DNA of 64,000 nt from Bacillota bacterium (GTDB lineage: Bacteria; Bacillota; Clostridia; Peptostreptococcales; Anaerovoracaceae), in assembly GCA_017436705.1 (NCBI GenBank), contig JAFSCP010000046.1, positions 62,001 to 126,000 of the forward strand. Direction: 5' to 3'. Shown here piece by piece: positions 7,554 through 16,100 of this stretch (position 1 is its first letter; each line of letters opens with the position of its first letter). A program made the translations under genes and the position numbers. The notes beneath the pieces were generated by a model. It had not been told where the DNA came from, did no database searches, and was given only the letters and a program-made list of their open reading frames with translations.

Positions 7554-8195
7554 ATGAAAAAAACAATCAAAACACTGCTCAGAAGCGGCTTGGTGTGTTT
7601 ATTCTGCATATCATTGCTGACAAGTTCATCATATGCCTGGTATACGGAGTATGTCGAGGATAATCCAGAAAAGGCTCTGAAGAGCCAAGTTCTGTCTGCA
7701 GAACTCAGCTGGAAAGAATCATGGACTGACTCATGGACAGTTGTTAAAGAGACAGGTGGAAGCGAAGTAACATCAGCAATCTTCCAGTATGAAAAATGGG
7801 AACCCGGCTATACCCAGGTGAGATATGTGAATCTTGAGAATATAGGCAATGTCCCTCTTCAGTATTGCTTAAAAGTAAGTGAAACTGAAACACATCCTGT
7901 GGGTGTAGATATTGCGCAAGTAATAGATGTATATTTTATCGAAGATGTTAATCATTCAGTAACCAAGGCGGACCTTGCAACTGCTAAATATGCAGGTACT
8001 TTGGCGCAGGTTATACTTGCATCTTTGGACCACGATGGTGTGGCACATGGCAGCCTTGATTTAAGTGCAGAAAAGACAGCCGCAATTGTTCTGCATATGC
8101 AGGAAACGGCAGATAATACTTATAAAGAAGCCTACAAAATATTTGATTTGATGATTTCCATCAGTGAATTCCAAACTTCAAGCACAACGTTATAA
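7554..8195 (+). CDS. SipW-dependent TasA-like exported protein
   Basis: 213 aa, starting 15 nt behind the second signal peptidase with AGGAGG 8 nt before the ATG, so the two are tightly coupled. The signal peptide ends LLTSSSYAWYTEYVEDNPEK; the usual GTL piece is replaced by LKSQVLSAELSWKESW. The TasA-like core is visible in YEKWEPGYTQVRYVNLENIG, a motif nearly repeated in the 1878-aa protein. There is one domain and no anchor. A dedicated pairing with the upstream peptidase is plausible. A two-hairpin element begins 14 nt after the stop. Confidence 0.87.
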   Translation: MKKTIKTLLRSGLVCLFCISLLTSSSYAWYTEYVEDNPEKALKSQVLSAELSWKESWTDSWTVVKETGGSEVTSAIFQYEKWEPGYTQVRYVNLENIGNVPLQYCLKVSETETHPVGVDIAQVIDVYFIEDVNHSVTKADLATAKYAGTLAQVILASLDHDGVAHGSLDLSAEKTAAIVLHMQETADNTYKEAYKIFDLMISISEFQTSSTTL

Positions 8196-8208
8196 ATAGA
8201 CATTCGCT

Positions 8209-8285
8209 GTCCGCAACCGCGGGCGGCAATCAAAGGGCATTCCCTGCGGGACTTTTCCGCAGATTGTGCCTTTTGATTGCTGAAA
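8209..8285 (+). repeat. Two-hairpin intergenic RNA element, copy 2
   Basis: Hairpin 1 is CCGC-AACC-GCGG (8211-8222), extendable by two pairs. Hairpin 2 pairs GCAATCAAAGGGCA (8226-8239) with TGCCTTTTGATTGC (8267-8280). An inner hairpin CTGCGG/CCGCAG (8244-8262) sits on top. TGAAAG follows. Confidence 0.88.
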
Positions 8286-8396
8286 GCCTGGCCCTGCCCC
8301 TCAATTCGGCCGAGCAAAAAAATTGGCGATTCTTTTCCGATTTTTATGATTGGAGGGGGTTACCGTAAAAAAGAAAAAAGAAAGGAAAAGAAAATC

Positions 8397-11096
8397 ATGA
8401 AAATGAACTCAACAAAGTCCAAGCTCATGGCAAGCCTGCTTGTGCTCGTTCTTTGCGTAACTGCGTTCTTTGGCTCTACATACGCGTGGTTTACAGACAG
8501 TGTAACAAGCAGCGGCAATAAGATTCAGGCTGGCACACTCGATGTGGGTCTGAAGTATTACAATGGAAGTACATGGCAAGAAATCACAGACCAGAAAGAT
8601 CCGATCTTTGTTTACAACAATTTTGAACCTGGTCGTGTAGAGGTTAAGATGCTCGAAGTTGTAAACAATGGCACTCTTGCACTTAAGTGGCAGGCACAGC
8701 TTACTGCTGAAAATGGTGATTTTAAACTGGCAGAAGCAATTGATGTTTATGTTAAAGAATTTGCAACTGAAGCAGATGCAGTAGCAGGCTATCCTGCTGA
8801 CCGTACTTTAGCTGGTTGGACTAAACTTGGAACTCTTAAAGACTTCATTACAGGTATTTCATCAACTACTGTTGGCGAAATTCAGCCTAATGGTTCTGAA
8901 GTAATGGGTATGGCTTTCAAGATGCCGGAAGACCTTCCTGGCGATGATAATGTTTATCAGGGACTTGAACTTGGGGCATTTGATATCGTAATCAAGGCTA
9001 CACAGCTTATGGCAGAATCAGACAGCTACGACAACACATATGATGAAAATGCTACATATGAACCTGTCATTGAAACTGAAACTGTAACAGGCACAACAGA
9101 CGGTACAAAGACAACCTTTGCGGCACCAGTTGCTCCTGCAGCTGTAGCAAAGAACACTACTATTACAACAGATGGTCTTGATACGGCCAAAACTTATACA
9201 GCAGAAGTATCAACTGAAAATACTCTGTTTAATGTAAAAGCAGGAGGTGCACAGGTAGCTGAAATTTCAGTTGTGATTAAGGAAAATGGAGTTCCGTTTA
9301 CAGGAGTACTTTCGGACAGTAAAGTTTATACTGTAGTAACTTATATTTCTCCAGGTCTTGCTGAAGTTACAGTAAATTATGTTGATTCTAATAACACAGG
9401 ATTACCAGATGTAGATCCAACAACAGTTGAATATGATCCAGAATCAGGTAGACTTGAATTTAAGACAACTCACTTCAGTACATTTGCAGTTACAGGTAAG
9501 GCAATTGCTTACGATGCAGTTAAAGGTACTGCATTAGCTACACCTGCAGATGTTGCAGCAGCAGCTGTAAAGAACAATGCTGAAATCACAATCGTTCCGG
9601 ACATTACTCCTGCAGATCAGGAAGAGATTGCTTCTAATCCAAACTCTGCAGTGCTTAACGAAGCTAAGATCGGAGAAACAGGATACCTCTTCTTAGCAGG
9701 TGCATTTGCTAACGCTGAATCAGGTGACAAAATCACATTATTAAAAGATGCTGTTTTAGCAACTGATACAACAATTGTAATTACATCCGGCAAGGAAATT
9801 ACTTTAGACTTAGCTGGTTATGAAGTATATGGCGAAAATACAAGAACTGCAACACACAACTTCCTGTTCGATGCAAAGGGTGGTACTTTAACTGTTAAGA
9901 ACGGTACTGTTTCCATGAAACATACAGGAACTAATATGGCATGGAATGGTGCAGCAACTATCTTTGATGTAACTGGTGGTGGTGTACTGAATCTTGATAA
10001 TGTAACAGTTGACAATCTTGGCGGTACAGACATGAACTTCGGTGTTCACCTTAACAACTGGGGCGATGCTACACTTAAAATCACAGATTCCACAATCAAA
10101 GCTACATACTGTCCTGTTCGTGTATTCAACAGCGGTCCTGATATGAATAATGTTACTATTGAAAACAGTAAACTCGTTTCCGGTGGCAACAGAGCATTCT
10201 GGGTTCATAATTACGCAAGTGCTGATATGGGCGGTAAAGTATACTCCGGAGCAACTGCTGCGTACGATGAAGCTCTGGTTAAAGCTCGTCTAAAATTTGA
10301 TATTTTCAATAATGGAAATACATTTACAGCAGCAAATGCTACCAGCCCAAGCCCAATCAGATATGGTTTCAATGAGACTATTTACTTCGATGAAGCCGGA
10401 AACCAGCTCATTACAACTGAAGCTGCACTGAAGGCTGCTATCGCTGCTGGCGGAACAGTGACTTTAGGTTCTGACATCGAAATGGATGCAGATAATACAG
10501 TAACTGTTAGCAATAATGTAACTCTTGACTTAAATGGTTATACAATTACTGGTGTATCTGATAAAACTGGCAAAAATGTAAACTTATTTGATGCAAATGG
10601 TGGCACTTTAACAGTTAAGGATGGCACAATTACCGTTGAACATGTTGGTGATAATATGGGATGGAGTAATTCAACAAATGTATTCAATGTTACTGCAGGT
10701 GGTGTGCTGAATATTGAAAATGCAACTATCAAGAATTTAGGTGGCTCTGATATGGCATTTGCAGTTCATTTGAACAACTGGGGAGAAGTTACTCTGAATG
10801 TAAAATACTCTACTTTAGAATCTACTTACATCGCAGTTCGTGTGTTCAATTCCGGTAACGACATGAACAATGTAACTATCAAGAATAGTACACTTGCAGG
10901 TAAATATTGCTACTGGGTTCATAACTACACTTTAGCTGATTTCGGTACTCAGGATAAAGTAGATAAGCAGAAGACACTGCTGAATGTTGATATTTTTGAT
11001 GGAACTAATACTTTCAACAATAGTGGTAAAGCACCAGTTCTGTATGGTTTCACAGATTCTATTTACTGTGATGCAAACGGTGATCCAATTGCATAA
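8397..11096 (+). CDS. Large SipW-type exported protein with duplicated beta-helix domain
   Basis: 899 aa from the ATG at 8397, behind GAAAGGAAAAG. In-frame codons further upstream lack a binding site. The signal peptide ends FFGSTYAWFTDSVTSSGNK, followed by IQAGTLDVGL. A TasA-like domain covers about 30-215. Two beta-sandwich-like segments follow (to about 400, e.g. YISPGLAEVTVNYVDSNNTG). Then come two copies of a beta-helix of about 190 residues (about 469-665 and 707-899) sharing FDAxGGTLTVKxGT, HLNNWG, VRVFNSGxDMNNVTI and WVHNY. Such domains suggest ligand or glycan binding in a matrix. There is no wall anchor. T-rich codon use resembles the 3959 and 13112 genes. Confidence 0.87.
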   Translation: MKMNSTKSKLMASLLVLVLCVTAFFGSTYAWFTDSVTSSGNKIQAGTLDVGLKYYNGSTWQEITDQKDPIFVYNNFEPGRVEVKMLEVVNNGTLALKWQAQLTAENGDFKLAEAIDVYVKEFATEADAVAGYPADRTLAGWTKLGTLKDFITGISSTTVGEIQPNGSEVMGMAFKMPEDLPGDDNVYQGLELGAFDIVIKATQLMAESDSYDNTYDENATYEPVIETETVTGTTDGTKTTFAAPVAPAAVAKNTTITTDGLDTAKTYTAEVSTENTLFNVKAGGAQVAEISVVIKENGVPFTGVLSDSKVYTVVTYISPGLAEVTVNYVDSNNTGLPDVDPTTVEYDPESGRLEFKTTHFSTFAVTGKAIAYDAVKGTALATPADVAAAAVKNNAEITIVPDITPADQEEIASNPNSAVLNEAKIGETGYLFLAGAFANAESGDKITLLKDAVLATDTTIVITSGKEITLDLAGYEVYGENTRTATHNFLFDAKGGTLTVKNGTVSMKHTGTNMAWNGAATIFDVTGGGVLNLDNVTVDNLGGTDMNFGVHLNNWGDATLKITDSTIKATYCPVRVFNSGPDMNNVTIENSKLVSGGNRAFWVHNYASADMGGKVYSGATAAYDEALVKARLKFDIFNNGNTFTAANATSPSPIRYGFNETIYFDEAGNQLITTEAALKAAIAAGGTVTLGSDIEMDADNTVTVSNNVTLDLNGYTITGVSDKTGKNVNLFDANGGTLTVKDGTITVEHVGDNMGWSNSTNVFNVTAGGVLNIENATIKNLGGSDMAFAVHLNNWGEVTLNVKYSTLESTYIAVRVFNSGNDMNNVTIKNSTLAGKYCYWVHNYTLADFGTQDKVDKQKTLLNVDIFDGTNTFNNSGKAPVLYGFTDSIYCDANGDPIA

Positions 11097-11120
11097 TTAA
11101 AGGAATTTAATAATTTTTCG

Positions 11121-11199
11121 CTGCCCCTTTTAGGGGCGGCAATCAAAGGGCATTCCCGGCGGGAACTTTCCGCAGACAGTGCCTTTTGATTGCTGAAAA
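11121..11199 (+). repeat. Two-hairpin intergenic RNA element, copy 3
   Basis: Hairpin 1 is CTGCCCC-TTTTA-GGGGCGG (11121-11139). Hairpin 2 pairs GCAATCAAAGGGCA (11139-11152) with TGCCTTTTGATTGC (11180-11193). Hairpin 1 differs in sequence from copies 1 and 2 but keeps its pairing. Confidence 0.88.
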
Positions 11200-11280
11200 C
11201 TTAGCTCCGGCTTCTATTCAGCTAAGTAACATAAATTATGTTGTTTTCCATGATGTTGGAAGCAATGTAATGGAAAACAA
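11199..11280 (+). promoter_or_regulatory. Two further leader hairpins before the 552-aa protein gene
   Basis: ACTTAGCT (11199-11206) pairs perfectly with AGCTAAGT (11220-11227). TTGTTTTCCAT (11241-11251) pairs perfectly with ATGGAAAACAA (11270-11280). They lie between repeat copy 3 and the ribosome binding site of the gene at 11313, with no T-run. Only this spacer has them. Confidence 0.6.
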
Positions 11281-11312
11281 ATTAAGTTTATAAAAAAGAA
11301 AGGAAGAAAATC

Positions 11313-12971
11313 ATGAAAATGAACACAAAATCCAAGCTGATTTCAAGTCTGCTGGTACTTGTTCTCTGTGTAACTGCTTTTGCGGGATCTACATATGCGT
11401 GGTTCACAGACACAGTAACAAGCTCCGGCAACAAGATTCAGGCTGGTACACTGAAGATTGATTTACAGCTTAAAGATGGAAATGAGTATGCTTCCATCAA
11501 GGATAGCAATGATCCAATTTTTGGCGCAGATGCTCTTTGGGAACCTGGTTACACTGAATGGGCTAACGTAAAGGTTGTTAACAACGGCAGCTTAGCTCTG
11601 AAGTACACAATGAACGTAATTGTGAACGAAACTGTGGAAACTAAAGCTCAGGAATTTGATATTGCTGATGTTATTGAAGTATGGTATGCACCTTCTGAAG
11701 TGGCAAAGCCTGCAACAAGAGATTTAGAGAACCACCTTACTTACATTGGCATGCTGTCAGATGTAATTGCACAGGAAAATGGCCTTGTAATTGCTGATAA
11801 GTTAGAAAATAAGAACGATTTTGACTTAGCTACTATCGCACTGAAAATGAATGAAGATGCAGGTAACGATTATCAGGGTCTGACACTTGGCACAACATTC
11901 GACATCCGTGTTTCCGCTGCTCAGCTGATGGCAGAAGACGACAGCTTCGGAACTGATTATGATGAAAATGCCAAGTACGCATATGAAGCAACAGGAACTT
12001 TAGAAACAGGAAAAACTGCGCTTGAACTTCCAATTGTTACTGTTGAAGATAATAAAAAAATCGGTTCTGTTGTAATTCCAGCAGAAGCATTAGCTGAAGG
12101 TGTAGATGGAACAAAAAAAGGAACAGCAAACGTAACTGAATCAGATTATAAGGGCAACTTCACAATTGCTGCAGGCAGCATAGCTGAAGTTTTCGATATT
12201 TCCGTTGAAGGCATTAAAGACGGCAATACTGATCCTGTAAAGGTAACTTATACAATTGCTCCAGGTCTTGACCCAGCAACTGTTAAGGTATATCACTATG
12301 ACGAAGAAATTACATCCACTTACGATCCAAATACAGGATATATCAAGTTTGAAGTAACAGAGTTCAGCCCATTTACTTTTGTATATAATGCGAACTCTGT
12401 ATATACACCTCCAACAGAAGATGAAAGTAAATTACCAAAAGCAACTGTTGTTCGTTCTTCAGAATATGAAAATACTGAATTGGATTGGGGTAGCTACGGA
12501 CAGTGGTCTCCTACAGAAGGTTTAGATGCAAATCTTGAAGCAGCTTATACTTTCTCATGCCCAGAAGAGCACATTAATAACCTTGATGTGGCAAAAGAAA
12601 ACCCTTATGCAAACTGGTACTGTGATTTCTATGTAATGCTTGATAAGGAGCTTGGTGCAAATGAAATTTTCCTTGGCGGTAACTATGGAAGCTTTGGCTG
12701 GGTAGGATTCCATAACGGGGACCTTACTCTTCCTGCCAATAATGAAATCGGACTCCTTGAAAGTGTTACAACTAACCCTTGGACTTACCTTGATGTAGTT
12801 CAGCATGTTGGAACATTCATTTGTGGCGTTGGTCACGTTGGTGATGAACTTGATGGTGCAACATTTACTGTAATGCTTCGTCTGACAAATCCTGATGATG
12901 CGAGTGAATTCTATAATGTAAAAACTATTAATTACACATTCCCTGTATCCCCAGAAACTGAAACGGAATAG
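11313..12971 (+). CDS. SipW-type exported protein with unidentified C-terminal domain
   Basis: 552 aa. The signal peptide ends FAGSTYAWFTDTVTSSGNK, nearly identical to the previous gene, then IQAGTLKIDL. The TasA-like domain is about 28-220 (DALWEPGYTEWANVKVVNNG). Residues about 225-360 resemble the mid-segment of the 899-aa protein (YTIAPGLDPATVKVYHYDEE). The last 190 residues (from about 370) form a Trp/Tyr/Gly-rich domain I do not recognise (YGQWSPTEG, IFLGGNYGSFGWVGFHNG). The start follows AAGAAAGGAAGAAAATC-ATG. The near-identical N-termini suggest these genes arose by duplication with exchange of the C-terminal modules. Confidence 0.86.
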   Translation: MKMNTKSKLISSLLVLVLCVTAFAGSTYAWFTDTVTSSGNKIQAGTLKIDLQLKDGNEYASIKDSNDPIFGADALWEPGYTEWANVKVVNNGSLALKYTMNVIVNETVETKAQEFDIADVIEVWYAPSEVAKPATRDLENHLTYIGMLSDVIAQENGLVIADKLENKNDFDLATIALKMNEDAGNDYQGLTLGTTFDIRVSAAQLMAEDDSFGTDYDENAKYAYEATGTLETGKTALELPIVTVEDNKKIGSVVIPAEALAEGVDGTKKGTANVTESDYKGNFTIAAGSIAEVFDISVEGIKDGNTDPVKVTYTIAPGLDPATVKVYHYDEEITSTYDPNTGYIKFEVTEFSPFTFVYNANSVYTPPTEDESKLPKATVVRSSEYENTELDWGSYGQWSPTEGLDANLEAAYTFSCPEEHINNLDVAKENPYANWYCDFYVMLDKELGANEIFLGGNYGSFGWVGFHNGDLTLPANNEIGLLESVTTNPWTYLDVVQHVGTFICGVGHVGDELDGATFTVMLRLTNPDDASEFYNVKTINYTFPVSPETETE

Positions 12972-12995
12972 TAATAGTAAATGTAATATTATCAT

Positions 12996-13060
12996 CCCCG
13001 CTCAGCGAGCGGGGTAATCAAAGGGCATCCCATACGGCTGTGCCTTTTGATTACTGAAAG
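12996..13060 (+). repeat. Two-hairpin intergenic RNA element, copy 4 (compensatory change)
   Basis: Hairpin 1 is CCCCGCT-CAGCG-AGCGGGG (12996-13014). Hairpin 2 pairs GTAATCAAAGGGCA (13014-13027) with TGCCTTTTGATTAC (13041-13054). A C-to-T change on the left is matched by G-to-A on the right, so pairing is conserved over sequence. Confidence 0.9.
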
Positions 13061-13111
13061 AATTTTATACTAGAAAAGATATAATCACATTTAAACGGAG
13101 AGAGTTAAACA

Positions 13112-16100
13112 ATGAAATCCACACAGAAAAAATTATTTACTAACCTGTTAGTTCTGGTTCTGTGCGTTGCGATGCTCACAGGAACTACTTTTGCGTGGTT
13201 TACTGACAGTGTGACAAGCACAGGCAATATTGTTAAGGCAGGTAATCTGAAGATTGATATGCTTTGGACTGATGATTTGGATAATGGCCAGTGGCACAGC
13301 GTTGAAGAAGATGGTTATAACACACTTTTCAATAACGAAACAAACTGGGAACCTGGATATACAGAAGTCCGCTACATAAAAATCAAGAATACAGGCGATT
13401 TGGCCTTTAACTTTGATATTACTCTTGAAAAAGAGGGGACTGCTGAGGCTAAACTGGCTGAGGTTATTCAGGTGTATGCGACTGAAAATGTAAATGGAAA
13501 CATTACTGACCGTACAAATCTCGGACAGAGCGGTTTCGGCTCTGTTGGAATGCTTGACGCTATGATGAACGGCGGCAGGGTAATTAAAGGAACACTTCTT
13601 CCTGCAACCCAGCAGAGTACTGAACACAAATCCGGTGAAACTGTCATTGCTATTGCTTTACAGATGATAACAACTGCAGGCAATGAGTATCAGGGCGCAG
13701 ACCTTGGCGAAGGCTTTAAAATCAAAGCACTCGCAACTCAGTGTACTTACGAATCCGATAGCTTTGATAAGAATTACGATAACGGTGCCACACCAGGCGC
13801 AACTATCACTGCAACAAGCGTAACTGCACCTGTAGCTTCAAATAATGGTGTAGTTGCAAGCAAAGTAACAATGTCTGGCAATGGTATTATTGCTACAGTA
13901 CCTGCCGGCGCTGCACTTGCTGATAATGTAAGCGAACTTAAATTAACAGTAAATCCACTCCACACTTCAGAAAGCGGAATCACAGCAGTAAATGATGAAA
14001 TGCTGATTCCTGTGGATATTCATATTGATGGTCTGGCTGAAAATAATAACGTACCTGTAATTATTGAACTTGGTGAAATTCTTCCTAAGTATCTTAACAT
14101 GGGTAACTATAAGCTTTTCCATATAGAAGACAGCGTAAGAACTGAAATGACATATGTTGCTGACGCAGCAGCTTTAAATACACACAACCAGTTTACATAT
14201 GACGCTGAAACTGGTGCTGTAACCGTTGCAATGGCTACTTTCTCCGAAGTAGCACTGTTTGCAGATACAGTTAATGCGTGGGAAGGTGAATTTGACTACA
14301 CTTGGTATGATGCTGATGCAAAAGAACTGACAATCTACAATGCCGACCAGCTTGCTGCATTTGGTGCTATTGTTGGTGGTATGAATGGTCAGAAACAGGA
14401 TGATTTCTCGGGCAAAACAGTTAAATTAATAGCAGATGTAAATCTTGGATATGGTGTAGTTGATGCTCCTTCTATCTTCTATCCAATCGGTTACTATAAC
14501 AGTAATAAGAACTATGAAAAAGTAAGCGGCGGCTCTGTAACAAGCAGCGTAAGCTCTTTTGAAGGTACCTTCGATGGCAACGGTCACACCATCTCAAACT
14601 TCTACCAGAATACTTGGGAAATGTTCGGCGATTACAACGATGGTTACTCTGGTACTCCAAACCACTACAAAGATGCCATGGGTCTCTTCGGTTACGTAAA
14701 AGGTGGTACTGTAAAGAACCTTACTGTTGACAATTTCTCATCTGATGGTGAATTTACACCAACAGGTGTAATCGCTGCATATGCAGATGGCGATGCTAAG
14801 TTTGAAAATATTGCAATAACTAATTGTAATCCGCGTGTTTACAACACTGGTAACGGCGGTATCATCGGTATTGCAGGCGATACTTCTGCCGCTAACGACG
14901 ATCACATTACTCTGAAGAACATTACAGTTGATAATTCCAACAAAATCTCCGCTCTCTGGGGCTCCTGGGACGTTGCATGTGGTGGTCTGGTTGGTATGTA
15001 TCGTGGTAATGTTGATGGCAGCGGAAATGCTACAGGCGATACAATCAGTTTCGAAAACTGCCACGTATCCGCAATAATTGATGTTTATAACGACGTTTGT
15101 GCGAACTACCAGTACTACGCATATCGTTATTCCGGTATGATTATCGGTTCCGTTCGTCATAACACTACAAACAAAGATGGTAAGACTATTCCGAACATGA
15201 CCGGTATTTCCGCAACTGGATGTACCGTAAACTACGGCGATTGGAATGATTACTACTACTGCGAATTTGAAAAGAATACAATGGCTTCTTACTCAGAAGA
15301 CTACCAGTTCAGCCGTGTACCTCATTCCGAACTGAACTTTACTGACAGCAACGGAAATGGTGTGGTTGACGCTGACGAAAGAGCTTCTGTAATAGGATGT
15401 AAACATACACATACTGCTGAAGAAAATCATCAGGCAATTTATCTGCCATTCCACCAGCTTTTCACTGGCTATAGCTGGGGTGTAAGCAGTATTGGATTAG
15501 AAAAATACAGCGGTATCGTAACTAACCTTGATATTACTGAAGGCGATCAGGAAGAATCTGTTGAAAAGTTTGTAGCTATTAATGCTGAGACTGTTGAGTA
15601 TGGAAATGGTTATTGTGTAACCATTGGTGAATTGTTTGGAGAATATACTGATTTAAATGATAAGTATCCAATCATAAAAGATAAAGTTCAAGTTTTTGTA
15701 TCTCCTGCAAGTGAAAGAAGTACGGCTGGAGGAATCTACACTCCTAATGCAGATGATTGGACTAAGGGTACATTAACATTCACGGGTTTAGGTGAAGCAA
15801 CTATTTCCATCACAGATTATAATTTCTGCAAAACAGCAACAGCTAATGTAAAAGTTACTAAAATTGAGAAGTTCAAGTGTACTTTTGATAATAAAATAGA
15901 AGAACTTGGTGTGCAGACAGATTTCCTGTACCGTGTAGGCAACCAGAATGCTGTTGCAATAGGAAGTCTATTTGGTTCTAAAGACGACAGCATAATTATT
16001 GACAATGATGCTGTTAAGGTTACTGTTGAGACAATTAACGGAAATGCTACTGGTGAATTTACTGAAAAATCAGACTGGGCTAATGGGGAAATCAAGTTCA

